Shown piece by piece: positions 25,813-35,428 of a DNA stretch of 64,000 nt. The position numbers and the translations under genes are program-made. Each line of letters begins with the position of its first letter. Within the stretch, counting starts at the first letter, position 1. Under the pieces are notes generated by a model. That model did not search any database and was not told where the DNA came from. It was given only the letters and a program-made list of their open reading frames with translations. The stretch covers positions 197,488-261,487 of the forward strand of contig DATBKT010000087.1 of NCBI GenBank assembly GCA_036555705.1. The letters run 5' to 3'. This DNA is from JARBAU01 sp029237525 (GTDB lineage Archaea; Thermoproteota; Nitrososphaeria; Nitrososphaerales; Nitrososphaeraceae).

Positions 25813-27051
25813 TTAGCGGAATACCCAAGGTAAAAGGAAAGAAGCAACCACTATAGCTGTCATTACGGCACTTAATATTAGCGACGCATTCTTTAGTCTC
25901 TTAGTCCGAGTTTTTAATTTTTCTTCAATCAGAGAATTATAAAGCTGGCCTCCATCAAGTGGTCCAATCGGCAGTGCATTAAATATACCCACATTAAAAT
26001 TCACAAACCAGAGCCAAAACAAAAAGTTTGAGAATATTGGATATGTCTCTCCAAGTATACTAGATGAGTACTTTGAAGCCATCAAATCTGAGTAGGGAAC
26101 CGATCCCTGCACCATTGTAGGTGGAAGTAATAGAGCTATTGGATTCGAACCAAAAGCTGCTTTGTAGCGGTTAAGTACCATTTTTGGATCAGGAGCAACG
26201 TTAGTAATAGTGACACCTAATACACCCTTATCTGGTTCCACGGTTTTGGGCAAGTTTGCCGCATGAGTCACCAAAGTACCTTTTTCGTCTTTCCAAGTGA
26301 TAATCACGCTAGTACCCAAATTCGATTTCAAGATTCTAGTAAGATCTTGGATATCTTTAACTTGTGTCCCATCAATATTTTGGATTATAGAACCCTTCAC
26401 AAGTCCAATTGACTTTGCTATAGTTCCGTCGCCAACGCCCAAAACTTGAACGCCATATTTTGGGACTCCAGTAACCGGCAAGACAGTTAGGTTGGAAACT
26501 ATCAAATAAAGACCCAAAAGGCATAACCCAGCAAGGATCATGTTATTCATTGGACCGGCAGTAAGAACGGCACTTTTCTGTTTAAGGGGTGTCCTAGCTA
26601 ATTCTTCTCGCTCTATATTCACGAAAGCACCAATGGGAATCCCAAGGATCAAAACGAGTCCGGTTGACTCTACTTTTATACCATATATTCTTGCTACTAT
26701 TCCATGTCCAGCTTCATGAACTATAATAGTGATAACAAGCGCTATCCATCCGTACGTCCAGGGTAGATACGGATTGAGTCCAGGTATCAATAGATTCGAT
26801 TGAGGACCGGCATCGCGAACACCTGCCCTAGCAACGCCGTTTGAGAATAAAACCATCATCGAGCCAACAATTAGAAAAATAGCTAATGCTGTAATAAGAG
26901 GCATCAAATATATATTAAATTTCGCGTAAAATTTTGCAGGCCTAGTACGTGCTATCTTATCAAAAAAGCTTAATCCATAAGGAGTATGAATTAATATCAA
27001 TGGGAACTTAACTTCAGCCCGTACTTTTCGGCTACTTTTTTGTTGTTCCAA
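25813..27051 (-). CDS. Site-2 protease family membrane metalloprotease (M50) with PDZ domain
   Basis: This intramembrane zinc protease cleaves membrane-anchored substrates such as anti-regulators. The 412-residue protein has an N-terminal membrane helix, the zinc motif 'HEAGHG' (HExxH) in a membrane segment near residue 133, then 'PIGAFVNIEREEL'. A PDZ-like domain follows ('VGDGTIAKSIGLVKGSIIQN'), and the second zinc ligand is in 'NALPIGPLDGGQL' (about residue 350). A last helix follows. The catalytic elements are complete. It is divergent from scpA-scpB and has no obvious substrate gene next to it. Confidence 0.92.
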   Translation of the reverse strand: MEQQKSSRKVRAEVKFPLILIHTPYGLSFFDKIARTRPAKFYAKFNIYLMPLITALAIFLIVGSMMVLFSNGVARAGVRDAGPQSNLLIPGLNPYLPWTYGWIALVITIIVHEAGHGIVARIYGIKVESTGLVLILGIPIGAFVNIEREELARTPLKQKSAVLTAGPMNNMILAGLCLLGLYLIVSNLTVLPVTGVPKYGVQVLGVGDGTIAKSIGLVKGSIIQNIDGTQVKDIQDLTRILKSNLGTSVIITWKDEKGTLVTHAANLPKTVEPDKGVLGVTITNVAPDPKMVLNRYKAAFGSNPIALLLPPTMVQGSVPYSDLMASKYSSSILGETYPIFSNFLFWLWFVNFNVGIFNALPIGPLDGGQLYNSLIEEKLKTRTKRLKNASLILSAVMTAIVVASFLLPWVFR

Positions 27052-27309
27052 TTATGGACTTTAATGCATACACTGTATTTAAATCAACTCGTTAAAACAT
27101 TTACTTAAATTCAAAACAATTGATAATAATATTAGTATATTATTAAATACGAATTTTCATCTTTATCGAGAACCAAACTTGTAGTAATATTATAAACCAT
27201 CACAGGAAGCAATCTCTAATAAGAGTTAGTTCGAAACAGCACGTAATTCTCGAGAAAAACTAGATCGATTAGCGAAATATAAAAATGTCATATACAAATA
27301 AGATATAAA

Positions 27310-28074
27310 ATGCCGGAGGCAGAGGAACACAGTCACAATATAAACCATAAGTCAGATAATTTAGTCCAGTCCGAGACGAGTACGGAAACCAAAAAGAGAA
27401 TATCCAGTCCTCCTTTGAATCTGCTTTTTAATCCATCACTTATAATTAAGAAGGATATCTGGCAAATCGACATTGTGTCCCTCCTTCATATGTTAGTTAA
27501 GTTAATTGATGATTCTGATAAACGAGATTTAAGATTATGTGGAGTAGCCGCTTTGACCTCTTCACTGATACACAGGCTTAAGGTAGAAAGTATATTTAGA
27601 TTAGAAAAGGTCGCGATGCAGAGAAAGGGACCAGATGAAATTCCATTATCAATGCCGATAGTAGAGCTGAAACCTATCGAAATTCCCTACAGATTTGAAC
27701 CCACCTATCCAGTAAATCTAGAAGATTTGCTCGGCCTACTTGAAAATATCTTGGTAAGGCTAAACAGCCCCAAACAGGTAAAAGCTAGCCTAGAACTGAA
27801 TTCGTTGGATACTTTCAATTTTGATCAATATTTTATCAAAATAGAACAAATTCTACAAGAAAGAGAGCAAATTATTTTGGACATAGTTAATGCAGATGGA
27901 ACGATACTTTTTAGTGCGCTTTCCGCAAAAATGAGTCGCGTTGAGGTAGCGAGATATTTCCTTGCAGTTCTATATTTAGGCATGAAGGGAAAAGTGGAGA
28001 TACAACAAATTGTCAAATTAGACGATAAAGAGAAAGCTGAGGATATAATTATAAGTCGCTTGGGGAATACATGA
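27310..28074 (+). CDS. scpA: Segregation and condensation protein ScpA
   Basis: This kleisin subunit bridges SMC heads with ScpB. The 254 residues show the family outline: an N-terminal SMC-neck-binding region ('PSLIIKKDIWQIDIVSLLHM'), a hydrophilic middle with Pro-rich 'LKPIEIPYRFEPTYPV', and a C-terminal winged helix ('LFSALSAKMSRVEVARYFLA'). It begins with ATG 27310 after a 'TATAAAAATG' promoter-like stretch, and scpB follows 48 nt downstream. No smc gene is in the window. Confidence 0.88.
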   Translation: MPEAEEHSHNINHKSDNLVQSETSTETKKRISSPPLNLLFNPSLIIKKDIWQIDIVSLLHMLVKLIDDSDKRDLRLCGVAALTSSLIHRLKVESIFRLEKVAMQRKGPDEIPLSMPIVELKPIEIPYRFEPTYPVNLEDLLGLLENILVRLNSPKQVKASLELNSLDTFNFDQYFIKIEQILQEREQIILDIVNADGTILFSALSAKMSRVEVARYFLAVLYLGMKGKVEIQQIVKLDDKEKAEDIIISRLGNT

Positions 28075-28122
28075 TGCGGTTTTTACGTAAATTTATGTAC
28101 AGGCGCATACAAGGGATCTAAA

Positions 28123-28644
28123 ATGCTACCAGAAGACGAAATTACTGCCAGAATTGAGACAGTCTTATATTCATCTGGAAGGCCACTCTCGCTGGACGAG
28201 ATAGTAATGGCTTCAGGAATCTCTTCGAGAACTCGAGTATCTCGAATACTTATGACCCTAATAGATAAGACTAAATCACTATTCAAAGCTATTGAGATAG
28301 CTCGGTTAGATGATGGAAATTATGTGCTACAAGTCAAGTCCAATTATACACCTTTAGTCAGAAAATTCGCTCAACGTCCGATTATATCATCAGGAGCGTT
28401 AAGGACTTTGTCATATGTTGCGTATGAACAGCCTCTAGATTCGAGGCGTCTGTTACAAATACGTGGTTCTCAGGTCTACGACCATATAAGGGAATTACTT
28501 CAGGTTGGTTTTGTAGAATTTGAAAAAGTCGGCAGAATCAAGATATATAAAACGACTAAGAAATTTCAAATTTACTTTGGGATTTCAGATTTTAGTGCTA
28601 TGAAGGAAAAGCTGGTCATTTCATCGTCTAAACCTTCCATTTAA
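28123..28644 (+). CDS. scpB: Segregation and condensation protein ScpB
   Basis: ScpB dimerises and stabilises the ScpA-SMC complex in chromosome organisation. The 173 residues hold two winged helices: the first 'ITARIETVLYSSGRPLSLDE' with 'SRILMTLI', the second 'ALRTLSYVAYEQPLDSRRLL' with 'SQVYDHIRELLQVGFVEF'. These match the family outline. It lies directly after scpA in the same direction. Confidence 0.9.
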   Translation: MLPEDEITARIETVLYSSGRPLSLDEIVMASGISSRTRVSRILMTLIDKTKSLFKAIEIARLDDGNYVLQVKSNYTPLVRKFAQRPIISSGALRTLSYVAYEQPLDSRRLLQIRGSQVYDHIRELLQVGFVEFEKVGRIKIYKTTKKFQIYFGISDFSAMKEKLVISSSKPSI

Positions 28645-28908
28645 GATAAATACTAGATAATGGAATTTGCATAAATAATTTCGAAGCTCTAAAACAGGAT
28701 CCTTGATTGAGATTGTGACATCATGCTCAAATAATCCTGCGATTATAGTGCTGATCAGAATTAAGTCGATTAGATTCACTCGTTGTTATACTTAAAATAC
28801 ATTTGGTAGTATGCTATAATTACAGAAGCCAATGTGTCGCCGATGCATGGCAGGTTCACAGAAAGGTCTTAATTACGGAATATTGAACTTATCCAACTTA
28901 GAGGAAAA

Positions 28909-29295
28909 ATGCGAAAATCGATTGAAAACCTTACCGGAAGAAAGCTTACTGGCGGACGAATAGTTTCAATGAGAAGTAGGAGGAAATATGAGATCGATCG
29001 CTATCCTAACGAAGCAGTAATAGGCAATGGCAAGACCGTAAATCGAAGAACAAGGGGCAGCAACCATAAAACCGGGCTTAAGACATCTGAATTTGCAAAT
29101 GTAGCGGATTCTAAATCAAAGAAGGTCACAAGATTGAAGATACTCAATGTAGTAAAGAACACTGCAAATAAAGATTATGAGAGAAGAGGGGTTATTAGTA
29201 AGGGAGCAATACTGGAAACAGAATCAGGCCAAGCTAGAGTTGTTTCGAGGCCTGGTCAAGACGGCATAGTTAATGCAGTTCTTGTGGTAAAATAG
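28909..29295 (+). CDS. rps8e: Ribosomal protein S8e
   Basis: This 128-residue small-subunit protein is found in archaea and eukaryotes. Signature pieces are 'MRKSIENLTGRKLTGGRI' at the N-terminus, 'NVVKNTANKDYERRGVISKG' and 'ILETESGQARVVSRPGQDGI' near the end. It is single in its neighbourhood, with the usual basic composition. A spacer of 264 nt separates it from scpB. Confidence 0.95.
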   Translation: MRKSIENLTGRKLTGGRIVSMRSRRKYEIDRYPNEAVIGNGKTVNRRTRGSNHKTGLKTSEFANVADSKSKKVTRLKILNVVKNTANKDYERRGVISKGAILETESGQARVVSRPGQDGIVNAVLVVK

Positions 29296-29671
29296 AGATA
29301 AAAATTAGGTTTTAAATATCACTCTGATATAACGCTATAAAAGCAGTTTCAGCCGTTAATTTGTAAAGTTAGTGAAGAGTTCACCTAAATATGAAGAGGA
29401 AAAGTCTGCAAAGTGTGTTCTGTCCGCAGCTCAAAACGACAAGACGTTCTTTACCTTAGAGCTTGGAAGATGACATGCTTGTTTAGTTATTCATATCCTT
29501 TTCACCTTCTATTAAACTGCCAATATCATCGATTAACAAAAGCTGAAAGTCTATTCAATGCTAAATCCTCAATAGAAAAATAGATACGATAACGATTGAT
29601 CGCTTTCCCAGAGCACTATCAAGTTAGTCATGTGAATGTAGTTATATGAATCGGATTTCATCTGACGTTAT
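29296..29671. other. Intergenic region, nothing definite
   Basis: About 376 nt lie between rps8e and the small zinc-ribbon gene. I see a 22-codon plus-strand frame at 29391 of doubtful value and no clear repeat or structured element. Confidence 0.35.
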
Positions 29672-29833
29672 TTAGAACTCAGCTCGAATACCACATTTAT
29701 CACATACTAATGCCCACTCTAATCCCTTAGAATGTTTTACTGAATCATCTAAGCAAATAAGTTTTAAATGGCCTTCGTTGCAAGCCGGGCAAAGTTTGGT
29801 ATCCTCACTTGACGTCCCCGACACTCTAATCAA
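29672..29833 (-). CDS. Small zinc-ribbon protein (53 aa)
   Basis: The minus-strand frame from TTG 29833 gives 53 residues with two Cys pairs, 'LCPACNEG' and 'VCDKCGIRAEF', 30 or so residues apart, the layout of a zinc ribbon. The C-terminal 'CDKCG' is typical of small archaeal zinc proteins. An upstream TATA-like 'CAATTTTAAG' about 25 nt before the TTG is compatible with a leaderless mRNA. It lies upstream of the RTX/cupredoxin gene on the other side. Partner and function unknown. Confidence 0.6.
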   Translation of the reverse strand: MIRVSGTSSEDTKLCPACNEGHLKLICLDDSVKHSKGLEWALVCDKCGIRAEF

Positions 29834-29998
29834 GTGGTCGAAAAGTTATGGTCGCTTAAAATTGTATCTACTCCATTATAATTATGCCCAAGTCTAACTA
29901 AATCTTACGATAAGTAAAATTTCTGCATGTCAAAAGTTCGAATTTGGGCAAGCATAAACAGACTTAATTTTACCTGTATAAGCAGTCTAATCGCTTCA

Positions 29999-31534
29999 TC
30001 AATTCACTATAATGGTTCCCTTCATCCAAGGATGAAAAACGTCGGCATAGTGATAAATTCCGGGCTTACTAAAGGTCAGTTCAAATCTGGTCAGAGAACC
30101 TGGATAATCCTTTTCGAATCCTTTTGGCAGCAACCAGCCAGAGTTGATATATTTTTCGGTTCCAAGGAAGGTATAAGATCCAGTTGAATTCATTTGGACA
30201 ATTTTTGAAGCTAGTCCGTTTTTGTTTATTACTATAGGTTCAGTTGCTCTCGAGTTAATTGCTAGCAAGGTTACTGACTTACCGTGGTCTTGCCTCAACA
30301 AAGGCATACTGTTCCATCCCGAAGTAGCTGTTTTAATTTGTGAAGAATTTGAGACTATTATAGGGATAATCAGGGATACAGCCGATTTATTATCTAGGAC
30401 AAAAGTTATGGTATGTGGCTCAGGGACTGTTGCAGGATTGGACCAAATTACTTTTTGTCCACTTTTGATATTGAGGACGGATGGACTAAATTGGGGACCT
30501 GGATTGACTAGTCCAGCCGTGATAGTTATTGGTCGAAGTGACGGTTGTGCAATAGCGGCAAGTCTCGTTGCATTTGTTTTAACTGTGCTACTATTTCCAA
30601 GGTGAGCAAGAGTCGATGAATTTGCAATTCTTCCTAGGGACATGTTCTTTATCGAATCTGAAGTTGATGGGACGGCATTAGTAATCTTTGATTTGTTTAC
30701 CGCAAGTAGTGTAAGAGACTTTGTCGAAGTATTTGTCGAAGATAGCTTCACTGGGACCTCCTTTTGGGGAGCCATCACAGAACCAGCAGGAACTATTGGT
30801 TTGAGTGGTTTAGTAATAGAATTCTCCGAACGGGTAACGTTATTCGCAATTGTTGGCTTCGTCTCAGTTGTTGGATTTGATGTTGGTTCTGAGCCATATG
30901 ATTTTGAGCTTGATGTTGCGGATTGTCCATTGATATTAGCATGTAGCACATTTTCGCAGTCGTTCGTCTTGGTATCTCCTTCTGATGGATTGAAATCTCT
31001 AATGGTGTCGTTGCCAGTTCCGCAGTCAAAATAGTCTGCTCCGGGGCCTCCGATAAGTATGTCATTGCCGGCATTTCCAAATAGCTTGTCATTACCCTTA
31101 CCTCCATATATGATGTCATTACCTGACCCACCGCTAAGAATATCATTTCCTTGTCCACCACATATTGTCGATCTGCCATTACCATTATTATTAGAAATTA
31201 CAGTTTGACTATTTCCATTGCTATTGCTTGAGGTCATCATGGATGATGAATCTGATGAAGAGCTTGAGCTCTGTGATGAAACAACAGTTGAACCCCCGTT
31301 GGCAGTGCATCCCTCTTTAACCTTATCTTTTGCTGCACTTATTATACTGTTGGCGAGATCTTTGCCAAGATTTCCAAGATTTCCAAGATTTCCAAGATTT
31401 CCAAGACTAGAATCTAGCGAAAGTGATTCGCTCTTCCCCAATGCAGACATATAAACGGTAAAAAAGCTAGCAACAAATAGAACGGTGATAAATGTAATTA
31501 CAAATTTAGTTTTAAAGCCAAATAATGATCGCAT
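29999..31534 (-). CDS. Secreted RTX-repeat protein with degenerate cupredoxin domain
   Basis: The 511-residue exported protein begins with a signal peptide or anchor ('FVITFITVLFVASFFTVYMS'). It contains a short 'LGN' tandem (DNA 9-mer AGATTTCCA on the plus strand, about 31366-31404), a Ser-rich stretch, and five or so calcium-binding RTX nonapeptides ('GGQGNDILSGGSGNDIIYGG') near residues 125-170. A long Ser/Thr/Pro linker follows, then a C-terminal cupredoxin-like fold from about residue 340 with 'EPHTITF' and 'HYADVFHPWMKGTI'. The copper Cys expected three residues before the last His is Asp, so a type-1 copper site is unlikely. It is probably cell-surface attached. Confidence 0.8.
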   Translation of the reverse strand: MRSLFGFKTKFVITFITVLFVASFFTVYMSALGKSESLSLDSSLGNLGNLGNLGNLGKDLANSIISAAKDKVKEGCTANGGSTVVSSQSSSSSSDSSSMMTSSNSNGNSQTVISNNNGNGRSTICGGQGNDILSGGSGNDIIYGGKGNDKLFGNAGNDILIGGPGADYFDCGTGNDTIRDFNPSEGDTKTNDCENVLHANINGQSATSSSKSYGSEPTSNPTTETKPTIANNVTRSENSITKPLKPIVPAGSVMAPQKEVPVKLSSTNTSTKSLTLLAVNKSKITNAVPSTSDSIKNMSLGRIANSSTLAHLGNSSTVKTNATRLAAIAQPSLRPITITAGLVNPGPQFSPSVLNIKSGQKVIWSNPATVPEPHTITFVLDNKSAVSLIIPIIVSNSSQIKTATSGWNSMPLLRQDHGKSVTLLAINSRATEPIVINKNGLASKIVQMNSTGSYTFLGTEKYINSGWLLPKGFEKDYPGSLTRFELTFSKPGIYHYADVFHPWMKGTIIVN

Positions 31535-31772
31535 ACGTCATTTATCAGTTCATTCGTACTAAATATTTATTTTTTAGCTTAAAACTCTAGTTTGTTTCTA
31601 TATAATTCTTAGATCATTTGTCATGTACGATTCTTATAGTAATAGAGCTTGCCATCTTTGCAGTGATTTGTTGGTCGAGTGCCACGGCGCTTAATATCAA
31701 GAAATATGGAACAGGGAGTACAATGGTCCTTGCATAGCAGAATTAAATGGAAAATAGCGCAAGCGCATCGGA

Positions 31773-32780
31773 CTACAGGGCCATAGTAGAGTCATATAGA
31801 TTAACTGTTATAGAACTTCCGGGGGGAAGCCTGATAGGCTGCTTGGTTGGGTTATACAATGCAACATCCAAAACAGTGTTATTTGTTGTACTGGGTCTAG
31901 GTAACAGTGACTTCTGAGATAGTTGCAATCCATAAATGCACTGAAAACCGGGACTTGACATTCCACTTATTGGCTGCGCCTGCTCACTAATTGGTTTAAG
32001 CCTAGGCAAGTAACCTGCTAAAATCAGAACACTGCTTTTCATATTCGAATTACATGGAAGCCTTGCCACTAGATTACCTGTGACATTCCCCTTAACGATA
32101 GAATCGTACAAATAAAGATAATCCTTCGATGGAATCAGCTGATTAGATAGAAGAATAGTAGACGTGTGTGGAGTTACAAGCTGAACCTGTTTAGTTTTAC
32201 CTGAGTCATTATTTTTTGTGCTGTTTCCAATCTCGCTCATTGCCGTGGATAGCAAAGTCCTCGGGCTCATTAAAGAGCCTATGAGTGATTCTGCAGTATG
32301 ACTAGCCTTTGTACCTTCTACAGTATTATCGTCGTCGCTATGTGGGTTCACCTTAACATTAGACTTCGAATTAAATCCACTTTGTAACCCAAACGGTAAT
32401 TGTGCAGGATCTTGGTTCTGCATATTTGAATGTGAATCATTCAGTGTTGCTGCAGATGTATTCGATTTAGATATGGATTCATTCGAATTGCCAAGGCTGC
32501 TTGATGTGTTACGGGTATCAAATGCTGAAAAATTAGGATCTTGGTTCTGCAAACTGGACTTTGGATGAATAGGAGGGGGTGTATCAACGAGCTGGGCTGC
32601 TGCAGTAAAGTTTTTGAAGCTGTGCACTTTGGCATTTTGGTGTGAATTATTTGATAGAATTTCTCTGGGTATAGTATAGTCGGACCTGGCTACGACTGCA
32701 ATGATTAAAATCAAACCTGTGATCGAGAGTGCCGAAGAGATAAAGATCAATGACCTTTTTTCGTTGGCACTAAAGTGCAT
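31773..32780 (-). CDS. Membrane-anchored extracellular protein, unknown function
   Basis: The 335-residue protein has one N-terminal membrane helix ('LIFISSALSITGLILIIAVV'). A long Ser/Asn/Gln-rich low-complexity region (about 35-190) contains the near-repeat 'QNQDP' twice. A C-terminal beta-rich domain follows (about 200-330, 'DYLYLYDSIVKGNVTGNLVA', 'VLDVALYNPTKQPIRLPPGS'). The last domain may be an immunoglobulin-like fold. It lies behind the RTX/cupredoxin gene in the same direction with a 238-nt gap; both are probably surface proteins. No family name is recognised. Confidence 0.6.
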   Translation of the reverse strand: MHFSANEKRSLIFISSALSITGLILIIAVVARSDYTIPREILSNNSHQNAKVHSFKNFTAAAQLVDTPPPIHPKSSLQNQDPNFSAFDTRNTSSSLGNSNESISKSNTSAATLNDSHSNMQNQDPAQLPFGLQSGFNSKSNVKVNPHSDDDNTVEGTKASHTAESLIGSLMSPRTLLSTAMSEIGNSTKNNDSGKTKQVQLVTPHTSTILLSNQLIPSKDYLYLYDSIVKGNVTGNLVARLPCNSNMKSSVLILAGYLPRLKPISEQAQPISGMSSPGFQCIYGLQLSQKSLLPRPSTTNNTVLDVALYNPTKQPIRLPPGSSITVNLYDSTMAL

Positions 32781-32999
32781 GATTACTACTCCAATCAGTT
32801 TATAGTAAAAAGCAGAATTGTTATATTTTGTTGATTCTTATATGCCAAAAAGTCAGTTAGGCTCTCAGCCTCCAGGTTTGGGCAGCAGAAGAATTCGAAG
32901 CCTCAAAGTAAAGATTTTTTGCACTGAATCACATGAACTTGGTCTGGCAAATACTGTGCTGTAGATTTTTGGATGGTATGCAAGAGTCTAGGTTAAAAC

Positions 33000-34460
33000 C
33001 TATATCGATTTACCGCTCAATTTTGAATCAATGTTATGTATATTCCACTGGTCTTTTCTACGAATTTGTTTTTCTCTATTGCTTTGTAGCAAGCCGTCCT
33101 TTATCAATCGGCTAACAATACTTGCCGATATTGGTAAGGCGCCAGTAGCTCCTGGCGAATTATAGTTTAAAATATGAAGGGAGCTTTCATCTCTAAACTC
33201 AATCATCTCTGGTAGAAATTTGCCATTGTTGTCGACTAAGAGCGACCTTATCCCAGAAGTGCCTCGTTGAGTAAACAGCGAAGGATTTAGAATGGGTAAG
33301 AATTTTCTTACTCTATTTATCATTGCAGTTTTGGAAACAGAACTTAGTAGTTCTCTTCCAAGCAAATAGATGAATCTGCTGTTTAGCATATGTTTCAAAA
33401 TACCCGAGTTTTTGGCGAGTTCAAGTACCTTTGGTGTAAAACGACGCAAATTGCTTCGCCAATCATACCCATAGGGACCTAGCACGGGGACCGCATTCGG
33501 ACCAATCTCGTTGGATCCATCGTATCTAACTACCCAGTGTGGATCAAGGAATGGAAACTCTGGAAACATAGGAACTGAATAGATGCTTAGCTTTGTTACT
33601 CTTTGATATTCTGGTGGTGCCAACCAATACTCACCTCGAAAGTAGAGATTATTATATTTTTTTGCGATATTCATTTGATGTGCAATATTGAGAGCATTTC
33701 CTCCCGCTGCGTTAATCAGATAATTCACATAGATTTTGAAGCCCGATGTTCGAAGATTTGTCCCAGCTTCAAATAAGTCGGGTCGCAGAGAATCCTTTAT
33801 GTTCGATTTGTTTTCCAGCCTATCAGTCTTTCTACTATCTACTATCAAACGAAAATTCGAATAATCGGGTATTATTTGGACCTCTAACCTCTTATTGGTC
33901 TTTTTTACATTGACTGCATTCATCCCCTTAGCTACTGTACATCCAAGTTCAGATGCATTGTGTACAAGATGTCTAGCGATTGATCCGTAATCGACTGATG
34001 CATCTCTTGAACAGTAAATCGCTGACAAACACCTTACGTTAGGTTCAATTTTAGAAATTCTATTATTGTCGATCAAGTAAAGCTCGTCGCCTTGTAAGCC
34101 ATTAGAAATTCCCCAGTCGAGATACTTGTGGAGAATATCTATGCCCTTATCATAAGTAGCGACTGAAAGCACACCGTCCTGCTTGAATGGTAACGCAAAA
34201 ATGTCGCAATATTCACGCAGCATCTGAAACCCCAAATATGCCGCCCTCGCAAACAGGCCTTTGTTGATAGGATCGTAAAGAAACGGAGCATGAACTTTAC
34301 CCGTATTTCTACTGCTTGCATGTACTGCTATCTCTTTCTCTCTTTCAAGCAAAATAACACTATTTGATGAGGAAGCAGAAATAAAATAGGCAATCGACGC
34401 ACCAAGGATACCACCCCCAATAATAGCAACATCATAGTACTGCTTGGGCAATACTAACAA
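33000..34460 (-). CDS. lhgO: FAD-dependent oxidoreductase, LhgO/DAO family
   Basis: This flavoprotein belongs to the D-amino-acid-oxidase-like superfamily, most like L-2-hydroxyglutarate dehydrogenase/oxidase. The N-terminal dinucleotide motif is 'DVAIIGGGILGASIAYFISA', followed by 'VILLEREKEIAVHASSRNTG' (the HxSxxNSG-like active region). Further motifs are 'INAAGGNALNIAHQM' and the C-terminal 'NSPGATGALPISASI'. At 486 residues it is about 70 longer than typical LhgO, mainly through an insert around residues 200-240. The substrate assignment is tentative; the flavoenzyme class is secure. Confidence 0.8.
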   Translation of the reverse strand: MLVLPKQYYDVAIIGGGILGASIAYFISASSSNSVILLEREKEIAVHASSRNTGKVHAPFLYDPINKGLFARAAYLGFQMLREYCDIFALPFKQDGVLSVATYDKGIDILHKYLDWGISNGLQGDELYLIDNNRISKIEPNVRCLSAIYCSRDASVDYGSIARHLVHNASELGCTVAKGMNAVNVKKTNKRLEVQIIPDYSNFRLIVDSRKTDRLENKSNIKDSLRPDLFEAGTNLRTSGFKIYVNYLINAAGGNALNIAHQMNIAKKYNNLYFRGEYWLAPPEYQRVTKLSIYSVPMFPEFPFLDPHWVVRYDGSNEIGPNAVPVLGPYGYDWRSNLRRFTPKVLELAKNSGILKHMLNSRFIYLLGRELLSSVSKTAMINRVRKFLPILNPSLFTQRGTSGIRSLLVDNNGKFLPEMIEFRDESSLHILNYNSPGATGALPISASIVSRLIKDGLLQSNREKQIRRKDQWNIHNIDSKLSGKSI

Positions 34461-34788
34461 TGATTCAGGTCGACAAACCTAAATAACTTTAGTTGGCTTT
34501 CAGTTGATTTGTTAACAACAGATCAAAATTAAAGGTATCTCATTGCAAATAAGAGGAGTCACATAAGCTTATAATTTGTGAAACTATGAAATGCTTCGTT
34601 AAATGGTTGACTTCAAAATCGTAGAATAGTTAAGTACTTGAAGTTCTAAATATATTCGAAATTTACAAATTGTACTAGAGGAATGATTTAAGAATTTCAC
34701 TGTAAGAGAAATCAGATTTTTAAGAGAGCAATATATCTCCTAATGCAGATAAATCATTACTACATTATGCTGTTTGAGAATTATAAGT
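34461..34788. other. Divergent promoter region
   Basis: About 328 nt lie between the divergent LhgO-like gene and a small secreted-protein gene. It is AT-rich with several TATA-like stretches (for example 'AATATATC' near 34729-34737) and no coding frame or repeat that stands out. Confidence 0.35.
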
Positions 34789-35040
34789 ATGAACAACAAA
34801 ACAACATATACAATTGTAGCTATTGCTACACTAGCAGCATTGTTGGTAACGACGACGGCAGCAAGCAATGCATACGCAGGGGGACATCACCATCATCACG
34901 GCTATGCGAAACAATCTCAGTCGCTAGCTCAGGCAAACGCTTGCGGAAATGGCCCGTTACCGATCCATATTGACTGCCAAAACGCAGGCTCACAAATTCA
35001 AGGCAAGCGTAATGCAGCATCAGTAGCAGCATCACAGTAG
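34789..35040 (+). CDS. Small secreted protein, 'CGNGPLP' family member A
   Basis: The 83-residue precursor starts with ATG 34789; an in-frame TTG at 34774 is unlikely because the paralogues begin 'MNNKT' or 'MNKNS' at this point. The signal peptide is 'TIVAIATLAALLVTTTAASN' and ends at 'AYAG'. The mature part has a His run ('GGHHHHHGYAK') and the shared core 'ACGNGPLPIHIDCQNAGSQI' with two Cys, then 'QGKRNAASVAAS'. Two further genes in this window (52.9 and 63.5 kb) carry the same core with different tails. A T-rich tract follows the stop codon, a likely terminator. Function unknown; His may bind metal. Confidence 0.7.
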   Translation: MNNKTTYTIVAIATLAALLVTTTAASNAYAGGHHHHHGYAKQSQSLAQANACGNGPLPIHIDCQNAGSQIQGKRNAASVAASQ

Positions 35041-35064
35041 GATAAGTATCTAAGTAGCAAATCC

Positions 35065-35079
35065 TTTTTTTATTTTTTT
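35065..35079 (+). terminator. U-rich transcription termination tract
   Basis: Two runs of seven T separated by one A follow the small secreted-protein gene by 25 nt. Archaeal termination and aCPSF1 cleavage depend on such U-rich tracts. Similar tracts follow the paralogous gene at 53554-53561 and, on the minus strand, precede 63482-63488 and 44496-44515. Confidence 0.65.
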
Positions 35080-35317
35080 GAAAATTTCTATCTACTAATT
35101 TCATAACACCTTGGATAGATCTTTCTACACTACAATTATTATATTTCATTTTTGCTAGCTATTTAAAAAAAATTGAAAGCCATCTCTTCTGGTCTAGAGA
35201 TTTCAAATTCGGCATAGTCCGTGCGCACTAGTTGCTCATAATCATGAAACATAAGTATTGTAAAAAAATCACAATAAGCTAGATCATTTCAAAACGCTCT
35301 TTTTGCCTGTAATTCGG

Positions 35318-35428
35318 TTACCAAGGCAACTTGCCACTTCGGAAGTAATGATTCAAAACATATCCAATCCCGATACACAGGAGAAATGCCATCGAGCCCA
35401 TCAGGAATCGTAGCTTCTCTCGATTCAC
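35318..35428 (-). CDS. Tiny single-helix membrane protein (36 aa)
   Basis: A minus-strand frame from GTG 35428 gives 36 residues: a basic start 'MNREKLR', one membrane helix 'FLMGSMAFLLCIGIGYVL', and the end 'NHYFRSGKLPW'. A TATA-like 'AGATATAAC' centred near 35456 lies about 28 nt upstream, as for a leaderless transcript. The clear helix with charged flanks suggests a real gene. No family known to me; function unknown. Confidence 0.5.
   Translation of the reverse strand: MNREKLRFLMGSMAFLLCIGIGYVLNHYFRSGKLPW

Noticed and set aside
30222..31034. Two plus-strand frames opposite the RTX/cupredoxin gene
   Set aside because: Shadows of the Ser/Thr/Pro-rich linker; the minus-strand gene has signal peptide and domains.
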